Notes under the pieces: model-generated | The model's input: only the letters and a program-made list of their open reading frames with translations | The model's database searches: none | What the model was told of the DNA's origin: nothing | Program-made: the position numbers and the translations under genes | Assembly: GCF_003952425.1 (NCBI RefSeq) | Contig: NZ_CP034449.1 | Span: 5,568,001 to 5,632,000 of the forward strand | Reading direction: 5' to 3' | DNA: 64,000 nucleotides | DNA from: Mesorhizobium sp. M2A.F.Ca.ET.046.03.2.1 | GTDB lineage: Bacteria; Pseudomonadota; Alphaproteobacteria; Rhizobiales; Rhizobiaceae | Shown: piece by piece, positions 11,615 through 21,505 of the stretch | How positions within the stretch are numbered: position 1 is the stretch's first letter | How the letters are laid out: each line of letters starts with the position of its first letter

Positions 11615-12514
11615 ATGGATTACGCCTTGCAGCAACTCCTCAATGCGCTCGCCTTCGGCGCGGAATATTCGCTGGTGGCGCTGGGGCTCGCCGTCGTCTT
11701 CTCGATCATGGGGCTGGTCAATTTCGCGCATGGCGAGATCATCGGCGTCTCGGCCTACAGCGTGTTCCTGGCTGCCGCGCTCGGTCTGACCTCGCCCTTC
11801 GTCGCGGTGCTGCTCGCCGTCGGCATGGCGGCGCTAGCGGCGGTCGTGTTCGAGCGCTTTGCCTTCCGGCCGGTGCGCTACGCGCCGACCACGACCGGGC
11901 TGCTCACCGCCTTCGGTGTCTCGATCGTGGTGCAGAACCTTTTCATGCTTCTGATCTCTCCCAAGCCGCAGTCGGTCTCGGTCCTCAACGGCTTGAACCA
12001 GATGTGGTTCTTCGGGCCCTTCGCTGTCTCCTCGCTGCAGGTGATGGAGCTGATCGTGTCGGGTCTGACCATCCTGGCGCTGGTGCTCTTCCTCAACCGC
12101 TCGACGCTTGGCCTCGCCATCCGCGCCGCCTCGCGCGACTTCGCCACGGTGCGGCTGATGGGGATCAAGGCAAACCGAGTGATTGCCACGGCGTTTGCGA
12201 TTTCCGGCGCGCTGGCGGGCATCGCCGCCGTCTTCATCCTGGCGCGGCGCGGCAGCGTCTCGCCTGATCTCGGCTTCGGCCTGGTGCTGAAGGCCTTCGT
12301 TGCCTGCGTCATCGGGGGCTTCGGCTCGCTGCCGGGTGCGGCGGTCGGCGGCATGCTGCTCGGCTTCATCGAAGTCGGCCTGCTTGTCGCGCTGCCGCAG
12401 GAATATGCGGGCTTCAGGGATGCGCTCACCTACGCGATCATCGTCGCGTTGCTCGTCTACCGCCCGGAAGGCCTGCTCGGCCAGCGTATCGAACTCGGCG
12501 ACAAGGAAATCTGA
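11615..12514 (+). CDS. livH: Branched-chain amino acid-type ABC transporter, permease (LivH-like)
   Basis: Inner-membrane permease of 299 residues with about eight hydrophobic segments. The N-terminus LQQLLNALAFGAEYSLVALG and the segment GLVNFAHGEIIGVSAY are LivH hallmarks. The cytoplasmic coupling loop that contacts the ATPase is around RAASRDFATVRLMGI. It sits between livF and livM with gaps of 6 bp and 1 bp, in one transcription unit. Confidence 0.95.
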   Translation: MDYALQQLLNALAFGAEYSLVALGLAVVFSIMGLVNFAHGEIIGVSAYSVFLAAALGLTSPFVAVLLAVGMAALAAVVFERFAFRPVRYAPTTTGLLTAFGVSIVVQNLFMLLISPKPQSVSVLNGLNQMWFFGPFAVSSLQVMELIVSGLTILALVLFLNRSTLGLAIRAASRDFATVRLMGIKANRVIATAFAISGALAGIAAVFILARRGSVSPDLGFGLVLKAFVACVIGGFGSLPGAAVGGMLLGFIEVGLLVALPQEYAGFRDALTYAIIVALLVYRPEGLLGQRIELGDKEI

Positions 12515-12515
12515 C

Positions 12516-13613
12516 ATGGCAGGCTCTGAATTGTCGCAAGCAGTCGAACAGATGGCGGCTCCGGTGGGCACAGCGCAGCCCGGCAATGCGGTTGTCCGCT
12601 CGCTGGTCGGCGGGCTGGTTACCGCGCTGCCGGTGCTGTTGATCGGCCTCCTGGTGCTGAATTTCGCGCCGACCTACTACACCTTCCTGGCGCTCGGCGC
12701 CTTCGTGAACCTGATCGTGGTGGTCGGGCTGCAGGTGTTCATGGGCAATTCCAACATCGCCAATCTCGGCCACAGCGCCTTTGTCGGGCTCGGCGCCTAT
12801 GGCGTCGCCATCCTGTCGACGCCGCTTGCCATGAAGAAGCTGTCGATCCCCAACGCGCCGTTCGGTTTTGCGACGCTGGAGCTCGACCCGGTTTCGTCGG
12901 CGCTCATCGCGCTTTTGGTCGTCGGCATCGTGGCGCTGGTCAGCGGCAAGGTGATCAGCCGGCTGTCGGGGGTCGCCGCGACCATTGTCAGCCTGGCGCT
13001 GCTGATCATCGTCCATTCGGTGTTCCTCAACTGGACCGACCTGTTCAAGGGCAACCAGGCTTTCTTCGGCATTCCGAAAGTCGTCGGCCTGCCCTGGATG
13101 CTGGTCTTCGCGGTGCTGGCGATCGTGGCGGCGCGGCTGTTCAAGGACAGCCGCTGGGGCCTGCAGCTGCGAGCCAGCGCGCAGAGCCCGCAGGCTGCCG
13201 CGGCACTCGGCATCGATGCGAAAAAGCTGCGGCTGATGTCATGGGTGCTGTCGGCGCTGATCTGCGGCCTTGCCGGCGTGCTCTATGCCTATTTCGCCGG
13301 CACGATCAGCCCGAAACTTTTCTACTTCCAGATGATCTTCAACACGCTGGCGATGCTGATCCTTGGCGGCATGGCGACGGTGACCGGGGCGGTGACCGGC
13401 GTCATCGTGCTTTCGATCGGGCTGGAATTCATCCGCAGCATCGAGTCCGGCGTGAGCGTCGCGGGTATCCAAATGCCGCAGCTGCTTGGACTGTCGGGCG
13501 TGGCGCTCGGCGTGGTCATCGTGCTTTGCATGGCGTTCCGGCCAAGCGGCATCAGCGGCCGGCATGAGCTCGATGAGCTTGTGTCGCTTCTTTTCCGGCG
13601 CAATGACAGATAG
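12516..13613 (+). CDS. livM: Branched-chain amino acid-type ABC transporter, permease (LivM-like)
   Basis: Second permease, 365 residues with about nine or ten membrane spans. Typical LivM blocks are GNSNIANLGHSAFVGLGAYG and LRASAQSPQAAAALGID, the latter being the coupling loop. An N-terminal hydrophilic stretch of about 25 residues precedes the first span. The ATG lies one base after the livH stop. The following gene, a glutamine synthetase homologue, starts 29 bp later and appears to belong to the same operon. Confidence 0.95.
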   Translation: MAGSELSQAVEQMAAPVGTAQPGNAVVRSLVGGLVTALPVLLIGLLVLNFAPTYYTFLALGAFVNLIVVVGLQVFMGNSNIANLGHSAFVGLGAYGVAILSTPLAMKKLSIPNAPFGFATLELDPVSSALIALLVVGIVALVSGKVISRLSGVAATIVSLALLIIVHSVFLNWTDLFKGNQAFFGIPKVVGLPWMLVFAVLAIVAARLFKDSRWGLQLRASAQSPQAAAALGIDAKKLRLMSWVLSALICGLAGVLYAYFAGTISPKLFYFQMIFNTLAMLILGGMATVTGAVTGVIVLSIGLEFIRSIESGVSVAGIQMPQLLGLSGVALGVVIVLCMAFRPSGISGRHELDELVSLLFRRNDR

Positions 13614-13642
13614 CGTCGTCATTTCCTGGTGGAGGGTTGAAC

Positions 13643-15037
13643 GTGGAATTTGAGGACAGGGTGGCGGCGTATGCGCCGAAGCTCGAAGCGTTGCAGGCCG
13701 AGCTCGCATCGCGCGGCGTCGAGTTCGTCGAGGTGCATACGGTCGATACGTCGGGCGTAGTGCGCTCCAAGATCGCGCCGCTGAAGCTCTCGACCTCGGG
13801 CGAATCGATCAATGCCATCCTCTATTGCGTCACCCATGGCGACGGCCAGCCGATGGGCGACGTCGCCTTCGCGTCGCCAAGCGCCAATGAGGAGAACGGC
13901 TTTCCCAACATCAAGGGCATCATCGACCCGGACACGGTGGTGCAGCATGGCTGGAAGCCGAAATTCGCTTCCGCCATCACGCGCTCCTACATGCTCGACG
14001 GCGCGCCTTGCGCCTACGATCCGCGCAACGTCCTCGCCCGTGTCGAGGAGCGCGCGCGGGCGCTCGGCTACGAGCCGAAATTCGCCCTCGAATACGAGTT
14101 CGGCATTTTCCACGCCGACCACGATCTGATGCGCGCCGGCCGCTATCGCGAGCTGAAGCCGTGGGGCCATTCACTGATCAACTACGACCTCGTGCGCAGC
14201 GGCGAGTACCAGGATTTCGCCGCCGAGTTCATCACGCGCATGAAGAGCATCGACATCGGCGTCGCATCGCTGGTCACCGAATATGGCTACGGCATGTATG
14301 AATATGCGCTGACGCCGAAGAGCGCCCTGGCGGCGGCGGATGCCGCGATGCGCGCCAAGCTGCATCTGCGCGAGCTGTGCGCCGAGCGTGGGCTGGTCGC
14401 CACCTTCATGACGCGCTTCCAGCCGCCCGGCAAGGAAAGCGCCTGCGGCGCGCACCACCATGTCAGCCTGTGGCAGGACGGCAAGCCTGCCTTCGCGGCC
14501 GGCCCGAACCGGTTGACGCCGGTCGCCGAGAAATTCCTCGCCGGCGTGCTCAACCGCATGCAGGAGACGCATATTTTCTTCCGGCCGACCGTCAATTCCT
14601 ACCGCCGCTTCGATCGCGGCGCGTGGTCGCCGGAAGACGTCGCCTGGGGGTTCGAGAACCGCACTGCGCCGATCCGCGCCATCACCACGCCGAACGATGC
14701 CGCGTGCCGGTTCGAGCACCGAGCGCCCGGCGCCGACGTCAATCCTTACCTGTCGATCGCCGCGATCCTGGCGGCAGGCTGCGAAGGCATCGAGAAGAAC
14801 CTGCCGCTCGAGCCACCGGTGACGAGCAACCTTGCCAATCTCGACAAGCCGAAGCTGCCGCGCACGCTGAACGCGTCCATTGAGGCCTTCGCCGGATCCG
14901 ATTTCTGCGCCGAGGCTTTCGGCGAGGCGTTCCGCGACAATTATGCCGAGAGCCGCCGCGCCGAGCAGGCGGCCTTCGATGCCTGGCAGGCGTCGCATAT
15001 CACCGACTTCGAATGGCAGCGCTATTTCGCAAGCTGA
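13643..15037 (+). CDS. Glutamine synthetase family ligase (probable gamma-glutamyl-amine or related ligase)
   Basis: A 464-residue ATP-dependent ligase of the GS fold. The catalytic core shows EYEFGIF (metal ligands), FQPPGKESACGAHHHVSLW (ATP/metal histidine) and RFEHRAPGADVNPYL near the C-terminus. It lacks the adenylylation-loop tyrosine context of GlnA, so it is probably not the assimilatory enzyme. The GTG at 13643 is preferred because GGAGGG lies six bases upstream; the TTG at 13637 abuts that site. Position at the end of a liv operon, with an aldehyde dehydrogenase and an amidohydrolase in the same block, resembles gamma-glutamylated amine pathways. Confidence 0.87.
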   Translation: MEFEDRVAAYAPKLEALQAELASRGVEFVEVHTVDTSGVVRSKIAPLKLSTSGESINAILYCVTHGDGQPMGDVAFASPSANEENGFPNIKGIIDPDTVVQHGWKPKFASAITRSYMLDGAPCAYDPRNVLARVEERARALGYEPKFALEYEFGIFHADHDLMRAGRYRELKPWGHSLINYDLVRSGEYQDFAAEFITRMKSIDIGVASLVTEYGYGMYEYALTPKSALAAADAAMRAKLHLRELCAERGLVATFMTRFQPPGKESACGAHHHVSLWQDGKPAFAAGPNRLTPVAEKFLAGVLNRMQETHIFFRPTVNSYRRFDRGAWSPEDVAWGFENRTAPIRAITTPNDAACRFEHRAPGADVNPYLSIAAILAAGCEGIEKNLPLEPPVTSNLANLDKPKLPRTLNASIEAFAGSDFCAEAFGEAFRDNYAESRRAEQAAFDAWQASHITDFEWQRYFAS

Positions 15038-15156
15038 GCCAGCAAACCATAGGCGCGTTAGAACCCGGCGATCAGTTCCGCTGATCGCTGGGTCAAGCGA
15101 ATTGGTGTGACAAGCGGGGCGACGCTCCCTACATGAGGCCGCTCAAGGAGCGGCGC

Positions 15157-15885
15157 ATGGTAACGGAAGCAATCTCTGAGAGCAGAACCGGCGGCGATTT
15201 CTGGGATGGCGTGCGATTGTCGATGCCGGTCGTGGTCGCTTCTGCGCCGTTCGCGATCTTGTTCGGCGCGATCTCCGTCGACAATGGTTTCTCGGTGCTT
15301 GAGGCGTTCCTTATGAGCGCCATGATCTATGGCGGCGCCAGCCAGATGGTCGGCATCGAATTGTTCGGCCAGCATGTCGCGCCGTGGCTGATCGTGCTGT
15401 CGATCTTCGCGGTGAATTTCCGACACGTGCTCTATTCCGCCGGCATCGGCCGCCGCATCGCGCATTGGCCATTGCTGCAGCAGGCGCTGGGCTATTTCAT
15501 CCTCACCGACCCGCAATTTGCAGTGGCGGAGGCGAGGGCCGTGTCGGGCAAGCCAGTCGGGTTCGTCTGGTATCTTGGACTTGGCCTGCCGGTCTACGTG
15601 TTTTGGGTCATCGAAAGCGGGTTGGGCGCGGTGTTCGGCAAGCTCATTCCGGATACCCATGCGCTGGGCATCGATTTCCTGCTGCCGATCTATTTTCTCG
15701 GCCTCGTCCTCGGTTTCCGCAAGCGGCCGCTATGGCTGCCCGTCGTCGCCGCAAGCGCGGCCGCATCGATCATCGCCTACAAGACGGTCGGCTCTCCCTG
15801 GCATGTTTCGATCGGCGCGATCGCCGGCGTGCTGCTGGCGGTGATCCTGCCGCCGCATCACAGCGGAATAGGGGAGCGGCCGTGA
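15157..15885 (+). CDS. azlC: AzlC family permease, branched-chain amino acid exporter large subunit
   Basis: A 242-residue membrane protein with several spans, belonging to the AzlC family whose members export branched-chain amino acids together with AzlD. Family blocks seen are FAILFGAISVDNGFSVLEAF, GGASQMVGIELFG and NFRHVLYSAGI. The ATG at 15157 has AAGGAG six bases before it, so it is preferred to the ATG at 15133. It overlaps azlD by 4 bp. It may form a separate unit from the liv operon, 119 bp upstream. Confidence 0.9.
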   Translation: MVTEAISESRTGGDFWDGVRLSMPVVVASAPFAILFGAISVDNGFSVLEAFLMSAMIYGGASQMVGIELFGQHVAPWLIVLSIFAVNFRHVLYSAGIGRRIAHWPLLQQALGYFILTDPQFAVAEARAVSGKPVGFVWYLGLGLPVYVFWVIESGLGAVFGKLIPDTHALGIDFLLPIYFLGLVLGFRKRPLWLPVVAASAAASIIAYKTVGSPWHVSIGAIAGVLLAVILPPHHSGIGERP

Positions 15886-16178
15886 GCACGACCTTCTGGA
15901 TCATCCTTGCCGGCGCGATCGCCACCTATCTGACCCGGGTCGGCGGCCACCTCGTCATCTCGCGCTTCGAGAATATCCACCCGCGCGTCGAGGCGGGGCT
16001 GAACGCCGTGCCGGCCGCGGTGCTGACGACGCTGGTCGCGCCGGCAGTGCTTGGCGCCGGGCCCGCCGAATGGGCGGCGCTGGTGGTCACCGCTTTGGTC
16101 TCGCTGCGCGGCGGGTTGATGTCGATGTTTTTGGCAGGTGCTGCGGTGCTGATCATCGCGCGGCAGTTTGTGGGATAG
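15882..16178 (+). CDS. azlD: AzlD family membrane protein, exporter small subunit
   Basis: A 98-residue hydrophobic protein with three or four spans. It starts at a GTG that overlaps the azlC stop (GTGA), which implies translational coupling. The segments TYLTRVGGHLVISRF and LNAVPAAVLTTLVAP are typical of AzlD, the small partner that AzlC needs for export. Confidence 0.9.
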   Translation: MSTTFWIILAGAIATYLTRVGGHLVISRFENIHPRVEAGLNAVPAAVLTTLVAPAVLGAGPAEWAALVVTALVSLRGGLMSMFLAGAAVLIIARQFVG

Positions 16179-16240
16179 CAATTCTGCCGGCGCGATCGTT
16201 TCGGACCGCCGGCGCTGCCCCTCATTGCCCTGCCGGGCAT

Positions 16241-16263
16241 TTCTCCCCGTAGAACGGGGAGAA
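16241..16263 (+). terminator. Perfect hairpin between convergent genes
   Basis: TTCTCCCCG, a 5-base loop TAGAA, then CGGGGAGAA: a perfect 9-bp stem between azlD and the convergent pepP. There is no clear T-run, so it may be a REP-like element of the CTTCTCCC family also seen at 28819 rather than a classical terminator. Confidence 0.5.
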
Positions 16264-16274
16264 AGAAGCTAATC

Positions 16275-18119
16275 TCAAATCTTCGCGTCGTGCGGCAGTG
16301 GTGCTGTCGCCTTCTCCAGCCAGGCCAGCGTTTCGCCGTCCACCATCGGGCCGATCTCGGCCAGCACCCATGCATGATACTGGTCGAGCCAGTGCAACTC
16401 GTCGCGGGTCAAGAGATCGCTGCGGACGAGACGCTTGTCGATCGGCGCCAACGTGAGCGTCTCGAAGCCGTGCATGGGGATGTCGCCACCTTCGATCGGT
16501 TCCGCCGGCGTGACCAGAATCAGGTTCTCGATGCGGATGCCGTAGGCGCCTTCCTTGTAGTAGCCTGGTTCGTTGGACAGCATCATGCCGGCAAGCAGTT
16601 TCTCGGTGCCGGTGCGGGCGATGCGCTGCGGCCCTTCATGCACGGCAAGATAGGAGCCGACGCCATGGCCGGTGCCATGGGCGAAGTCGCAGCCATGCTT
16701 CCACAGTGCCATGCGCGCGACGGCGTCGATTTCCGAGCCGCGCGTGCCGGCGGGGAAACGCAGCGTCGAGATGCCGATCATGCCCTTCAGCACGAGGGTG
16801 AAGCGCTCGCGCATTTCCTGCGTCGGCTCACCGATCGGCACGGTGCGGGTGATGTCGGTGGTGCCGTCCTGGTACTGGCCGCCGGAATCGAGCAGGAACA
16901 GTTCTCCGCTTTCCAGCTTGCGGCTGGTGGCGCGCGAGACGCGGTAATGCATGATCGCGCCGTTCGGGCCGGCACCGGAAATCGTGTCGAAGGAGATGTC
17001 GCGCAGCGGCATCTGGGTTTCCTCGCCTGTCTGGCGGCGCACTTCCTCCAGCTTGGTGACGACGGCAATTTCGTCGAGCGTGCCGGGCTGCTGGCGCTCG
17101 AGCCAGCACAGCAGCTTGGCGACCGCAGCGCCGTCGCGGCGATGCGCGGCGCGGCTGCCGGCGATCTCGGCCTGGTTCTTGGTCGCGCGGGGTATACGCG
17201 CAGGGTCAGCCGCCAAGACGACGGTGCCGCCATTGTCCTCGGTAAGCATCCGCAGCTTTTCCGCCGCCAGCACCGGATCCAGCGCGATCCTGGCGCCGTT
17301 TTTGGCCAGCTCGACGATTGCCGCTTCGAACTCGCCCGGATCATGCAGATCGGCAAGCTGGGTGAGATAGACCGCGACCTGGCGCGGGAATTTGCGCTGG
17401 TCCATGAACAGCTGATGCTTGCCGTCGGCGGCGAGGATGGCAAAGCCGAGCGCCAGCGGCGTGTGCGGCACGTCGGCGCCACGGATGTTGAAGCTCCAGG
17501 CGATGGAAGAGGGGTCGGTCAGCACCGCATGGGTGGCGCCGTCTTTCTGGATGGCGCTTGCCAGCCGCACAAGCTTGTCCTTGGCGAGCTCACCGGCAAA
17601 ATTGAGCTCTTGCAACTCCACCGGCGCGCGCGGCGGCTCGGGCTGGTCTTTCCAGATGATGTCGATCGGGTTCCTGTCGAGCGGCACCAAGGTCGCGCCG
17701 GATTGCTCGGCCGATGCCTTCAGCGCCCTGACCTCGCCGATCGTATGCAGCCAGGGGTCGAAGCCGAGCCTCGCGCCCTTGCCGAAATTGTCCCTGATCC
17801 AGCTGGCCGGCGGATTGTCGATGAGGCTTTCGACGGTGAAGATCGAAAGGTCGACCTCGTTTCGGACCTGCAGCGTGTAGCGGCCGTCGACGAAGATGAA
17901 GGCGCGGTCGCGCAGGATGATGGCGACGCCGGCCGAACCGGAAAAGCCGGTCAGCCATTTCAGCCGCGCCGAGCGGTCGGCGACATATTCGCCCTGGTGC
18001 TCGTCCGCGCGGGGGACGATGAAGCCATCCAAGCCATTGTCGGCCAGCCATTGCCGCAGCAGCGCCACGCGCGGCTTGCCGACGGCCGGATCGCCAGCGG
18101 AATCAAAGGTCTGGAACAT
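16275..18119 (-). CDS. pepP: Aminopeptidase P family metallopeptidase (M24B)
   Basis: Cytoplasmic Xaa-Pro aminopeptidase of 614 residues, the long form with two creatinase-like N-terminal domains followed by the pita-bread catalytic domain. Metal ligands visible are the two aspartates in LLDSGGQYQDGTTDITR, the histidine in HGTGHGVG, and the glutamates in NEPGYYKEG and RIENLI. It removes N-terminal residues that precede proline. It is convergent to azlD, and a palindromic repeat lies upstream. Confidence 0.93.
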   Translation of the reverse strand: MFQTFDSAGDPAVGKPRVALLRQWLADNGLDGFIVPRADEHQGEYVADRSARLKWLTGFSGSAGVAIILRDRAFIFVDGRYTLQVRNEVDLSIFTVESLIDNPPASWIRDNFGKGARLGFDPWLHTIGEVRALKASAEQSGATLVPLDRNPIDIIWKDQPEPPRAPVELQELNFAGELAKDKLVRLASAIQKDGATHAVLTDPSSIAWSFNIRGADVPHTPLALGFAILAADGKHQLFMDQRKFPRQVAVYLTQLADLHDPGEFEAAIVELAKNGARIALDPVLAAEKLRMLTEDNGGTVVLAADPARIPRATKNQAEIAGSRAAHRRDGAAVAKLLCWLERQQPGTLDEIAVVTKLEEVRRQTGEETQMPLRDISFDTISGAGPNGAIMHYRVSRATSRKLESGELFLLDSGGQYQDGTTDITRTVPIGEPTQEMRERFTLVLKGMIGISTLRFPAGTRGSEIDAVARMALWKHGCDFAHGTGHGVGSYLAVHEGPQRIARTGTEKLLAGMMLSNEPGYYKEGAYGIRIENLILVTPAEPIEGGDIPMHGFETLTLAPIDKRLVRSDLLTRDELHWLDQYHAWVLAEIGPMVDGETLAWLEKATAPLPHDAKI

Positions 18120-18152
18120 GGTGGCCTCTCCTCGGATGCTTGTCGCGAACCT

Positions 18153-18257
18153 AAAGCGCGTCGCGATCTTTCAGATTCGCGCCATGCGCTTTAGGTTTTG
18201 GATCTTACGCATGTCTTTATCCCGAAACCGGTTCCCACTTTCGGGAGACATGCTTTA
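18153..18257 (+). repeat. Palindromic intergenic repeat (family B, copy 1)
   Basis: Two linked palindromes. The first has arms AAAGCGC and GCGCTTT; the second (18209-18253) has arms GCATGTCT and AGACATGC around CCCGAAA/TTTCGGG. A nearly identical 105-bp copy lies at 54147-54252, and a diverged relative of the second hairpin is at 42381. It occupies part of the 344-bp gap before the small gene at 18464. The rest of that gap shows no recognisable feature. Confidence 0.85.
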
Positions 18258-18463
18258 GAGCATTTCGTGCGCCAATTGAAACGGATCTGTCACCAGACGC
18301 CATATGATCCAGATATGCTGAAGCGACGACGTGCAAGCTAGGCGCGCCCCCGTGTCTTTGCGCATGGACGCTATGCAGAATCGTTGATTTCCAGACAGGT
18401 CGGCAGAGCTTAGTCTCCCGGATGTGGAGGAATGAATCCTGTTGTCCTGCAAAGGAGACTGTC

Positions 18464-18649
18464 ATGTCCACGCTTCCAGCCAGACGCGGATTTTTCAGAA
18501 ACGCCATGAGCGCGCTGATCGAAGCTCGCCGGCGCGAGGCGACCCGCTACGTCAACGGGGCGCTGCTTTGTCTCGACGATGAAACGCTGAACGCCAATGG
18601 CTACGATCGCGAAGAGCTGAAGAAGGCGGCAAACTCGCTTTATGTGTGA
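18464..18649 (+). CDS. Small DUF1127-like basic protein
   Basis: A 61-residue protein with a clear AAAGGAG site seven bases before its ATG. An Arg-rich stretch (ALIEARRREATRYVN) leads to LCLDDETLNANGYDREELKKA. This pattern of a basic helix followed by LDD..L...G recalls DUF1127 proteins, some of which affect RNA turnover and phosphate or stress physiology in rhizobia and relatives. Membership is a resemblance, not a proven match. It converges on prmA with a 9-bp gap. Confidence 0.7.
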   Translation: MSTLPARRGFFRNAMSALIEARRREATRYVNGALLCLDDETLNANGYDREELKKAANSLYV

Positions 18650-18658
18650 GTAACCGCC

Positions 18659-19534
18659 TCAGCGCTTGAGGTGGATGGTCACCCAGCCCTCGCGATGCAG
18701 CGTGCGGACGTGACGAAAGCTCTGACCGACATAGGCTGAGATCACGGCGTCGCGCTGCCGGTCGAGGATGCCGGAAAGCACCAGCGAGCCGCCGAGCCTG
18801 ATATGCCGGGCCATCTGAGGCGCGAGCCGCATCAGCGGCCGGGCCAGGATGTTGGCGACGATGAGGTCGAAAGGCGCGCGCCTGGCGAAGATCGGGTTGT
18901 GGAAGCCCGGCGCCGTCACCGTCTCGACCAGCGCCTTGACATGGTTGAGGCGGGCGTTGGCGGCGGCGACGCGGACGGCGACCGGATCGATGTCGGTCGC
19001 CAGCACCGGGATATGCGCGAGCTTGGCGAGCGCGATCGCGAGCACCGCGCTGCCGGTGCCGAGGTCGAGCGCGTTGCGCGGCCGTTCGCGCAGCACCACC
19101 TGCTCCAGCATTTCGAGGCAGCCGGCGGTGGTGCCGTGATGGCCGGTGCCGAAGGCAAGGCCTGCCTCGATCTCGATGGCGAGATCACCGGCGTGGCGCT
19201 TGGCGCGGTCGTGCGAGCCGTGGACGAGGAAGCGCCCCGTACGGACCGGCTTCAAGCCTTCCAGCGAGCGCGACACCCAGTCCACATCGGGAAGGACCTC
19301 GCGCTCGACAGGCTTCGGCAGGCCGAGACCGGCGATGATATCCCTGACCCGCGCCTCGACAGGACCGACGTCGCCATCGGCATAGAGCGACACTTCGTGG
19401 ATGTCTTTTTCCTCGTCGAGCTCCAGCACGGCGATCGGCAGGCCGTCATCCTCGAAGGCGGCGTCCAGCGCCGCGAAGATGCGATCGGCCTCGAGCTTGC
19501 TGGCGGTGAGGTGCAGCCTGGTCTGGCCCATCAT
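18659..19534 (-). CDS. prmA: Ribosomal protein L11 methyltransferase PrmA
   Basis: SAM-dependent methyltransferase that trimethylates ribosomal protein L11; 291 residues. The SAM site is [17 protein letters not shown] followed by ATDIDPVAV, and FGTGHHGTT and [14 protein letters not shown] are PrmA signatures (NILA replaces the NPPY of other families). The start is one of two tandem ATGs (19534 or 19531) that overlap the stop of the SCO1-like gene. The pair is thus translationally coupled, although their functions look unrelated. Confidence 0.94.
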   Translation of the reverse strand: MMGQTRLHLTASKLEADRIFAALDAAFEDDGLPIAVLELDEEKDIHEVSLYADGDVGPVEARVRDIIAGLGLPKPVEREVLPDVDWVSRSLEGLKPVRTGRFLVHGSHDRAKRHAGDLAIEIEAGLAFGTGHHGTTAGCLEMLEQVVLRERPRNALDLGTGSAVLAIALAKLAHIPVLATDIDPVAVRVAAANARLNHVKALVETVTAPGFHNPIFARRAPFDLIVANILARPLMRLAPQMARHIRLGGSLVLSGILDRQRDAVISAYVGQSFRHVRTLHREGWVTIHLKR

Positions 19535-20115
19535 GTTTGCCCGCCGGCAGCCAGCCGCTTCAGCTTGGCGACGGCGGTGTCGGCGCTCTCGCCATAGGCG
19601 ATGGTACCGGCGAAATCGCCCCTGGCGTTGAGCAGCAGCACCGAGGCGGTATGGTCCATCGTGTAGTCGCCGTCGCCGGTGTCGACCTTCTTCCAATAGA
19701 TGCCGAAGGCCTTGGCCATGGCGTGCACCTTGTCCGGATCGCCGGTGATGCCGGTGATGCGATCGGAGAAGTTGCTGACATAGGTGTTCATCGTCTCCGG
19801 GGTGTCGCGCTCCGGATCGACGGTGACGAAATAGGCGTTGAGGTTCTTGCCGCTGTCGCCCATCGTCTTCAGCCAGCCGGCCAGCTCGAACAGGGTTGTC
19901 GGGCAGACTTCCGGGCAATGGGTGAAGCCGAAGAACACGACCGTCGGGTGGCCCCTGAAGGCGGCTTCGGTGATCGGCGCGCCTTTCTGGTCGACCAGCG
20001 TGAAGGGCGCGCCGAAGGGCTCGCCGCCATAATGGCCGCGGTACCAGTCGAACGTCAGCCAGCCGATGCCCGCCGCCATCAGGACGAGAATGCCGACCAG
20101 GATTGAACGCATCAT
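19531..20115 (-). CDS. SCO1/SenC family copper chaperone
   Basis: Membrane-anchored thioredoxin-fold protein, 194 residues. One N-terminal membrane anchor ([18 protein letters not shown]) is followed by the redox and copper motif CPEVC at about residue 76 and the distal histidine in MDHTAS. SCO proteins help assemble the CuA site of cytochrome c oxidase. Two tandem ATGs are possible at 20115 and 20112. It is divergent from the CreA gene and overlaps prmA. Confidence 0.93.
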   Translation of the reverse strand: MMRSILVGILVLMAAGIGWLTFDWYRGHYGGEPFGAPFTLVDQKGAPITEAAFRGHPTVVFFGFTHCPEVCPTTLFELAGWLKTMGDSGKNLNAYFVTVDPERDTPETMNTYVSNFSDRITGITGDPDKVHAMAKAFGIYWKKVDTGDGDYTMDHTASVLLLNARGDFAGTIAYGESADTAVAKLKRLAAGGQT

Positions 20116-20308
20116 CAGTGAATGTCCGTCGTGATTGCCTTGGGGCAAGTTTGGCGACACTCTTAGCGGGTCTGCGCCGGGCACGCAAAGATGCCGCGTT
20201 GCCGCAAGCAGAGATCCAGGTGGGGCACAACCCCCGTGTCGGGCGGCTTGCAAACGCCACGATCTTGTCCCACCTGACATCGGCAAACGCCAACCCAGGA
20301 GGCAACCT

Positions 20309-20794
20309 TTGCGAAAACTGATCGGTTTGTTCGCCGCATGTCTTGCTCTCAGCGCCGGCGCTGCCATGGCCGACGAGGTGGGCAAAGTGGGTGTCGACTG
20401 GGTCGGCAACGACATCATGATCGACGCCATCAAGGACCCGAAGGTCGACGGCGTCACCTGCCACGTCGCCTATTTCGACCGTAGCATCATCGACCGGCTG
20501 CATAAGGGCAACTGGTTCGAGGATCCTTCCGATTCCTCGATCTCCTGCCGCCAGACCGGGCCGATCACCATCGGCGACATCGATATGGGCGAGGGCGGCG
20601 AGGAAGTGTTCAAGCAGGGCCTCAGCCTGATCTGGAAGAAGCAGGTGGTGAACCGCATCTACGACAGGAAGAACGAGACGCTGATCTATCTGTCGCATTC
20701 GCGCCAGGTGCAGAACGGCTCGGCGAAGATGTCGGTCACCACCGTGCCGCTCTACGGCCAGAACGTGGTGTGGACCAAGGGCAAGCCGCAATAG
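20309..20794 (+). CDS. creA: CreA family periplasmic protein
   Basis: A 161-residue exported protein. It uses a TTG start with AGGAGG six bases upstream. A signal peptide ([20 protein letters not shown]) is followed by a mature part with the CreA pattern: [30 protein letters not shown] and a conserved disulfide-type cysteine pair (Cys in VTCHV and ISCRQ). CreA function is not known. The 193-bp divergent region between it and the SCO1-like gene holds its promoter. Confidence 0.9.
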   Translation: MRKLIGLFAACLALSAGAAMADEVGKVGVDWVGNDIMIDAIKDPKVDGVTCHVAYFDRSIIDRLHKGNWFEDPSDSSISCRQTGPITIGDIDMGEGGEEVFKQGLSLIWKKQVVNRIYDRKNETLIYLSHSRQVQNGSAKMSVTTVPLYGQNVVWTKGKPQ

Positions 20795-20863
20795 TCTCCC
20801 GAGACAGGCTTGTGGGGGCAGGTCGCGCTTGCGAGGCCGTCCCCGCCGGCGTAAAGCCGCTTC

Positions 20864-21505
20864 ATGAACCGTCCTGAAAACCTTGTACTGAAAGATCCCG
20901 AGCCGCGCATCCATCCGACCGCGGAGCTCAAAGGCTGCAAGCTCGGCCGCTATGCCTCGATCGGCGAGCGGGTGATCCTGCGCGAGGTGAGCGTCGGCGA
21001 CTTTTCCTATTTCGAGCGCCATTCGGAAGCGATCTACACGACGATCGGCAAGTTCTGCTCGATCGCCGCCAACAGCCGCATCAACGCGCTCGAGCACCCG
21101 ATCGAGCGGCTGACGCAGCATAAGGTCAGCTACCGGCCGAACGAGTATTTCCGCTGGCTGGGCGTCGACGCTGAATTTCGCGCGCGCCGGCAAGCCAAAC
21201 CGGTCAGTGTCGGCCACGATGTCTGGATCGGCCATGGCGCGGTCGTCATGCCGGGCGTTGCGATTGGCAACGGCGCCGTCATCGGCGCCAATGCCGTGGT
21301 GACGCATGACGTCGCGCCCTACACGATCGTCGCCGGCGTTCCGGCGAAGCCCTTGCGCGAACGCTTCTCAGCGGCAGTCGCGGCGCGTATCGAGGCCCTG
21401 GCCTGGTGGGATTGGGCGCCGGAGAAACTGGCGAGCGCAATCCCCGACATGCAAGCCGTGCAGATCGAGGCCTTCCTCGATCGCTGGGAAGGCGGTACTC
21501 CCTGA
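20864..21505 (+). CDS. Hexapeptide-repeat acyltransferase (phosphonate-type TIGR03308 family)
   Basis: A 213-residue left-handed beta-helix acetyltransferase. Isoleucine-patch hexads run through residues about 15-60 and 110-165, with the catalytic-type [15 protein letters not shown] block and the closing [14 protein letters not shown]. The long insertion with [21 protein letters not shown] matches transferases found next to phn (phosphonate) genes. No phn gene is present here, so the substrate remains unknown. Confidence 0.85.
   Translation: MNRPENLVLKDPEPRIHPTAELKGCKLGRYASIGERVILREVSVGDFSYFERHSEAIYTTIGKFCSIAANSRINALEHPIERLTQHKVSYRPNEYFRWLGVDAEFRARRQAKPVSVGHDVWIGHGAVVMPGVAIGNGAVIGANAVVTHDVAPYTIVAGVPAKPLRERFSAAVAARIEALAWWDWAPEKLASAIPDMQAVQIEAFLDRWEGGTP

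Noticed and set aside
16290..18194. Long open frame antisense to pepP (634 codons)
   Set aside because: It mirrors the codon pattern of pepP, gives a low-complexity His/Arg/Gly-rich product and has no ribosome site or family features.
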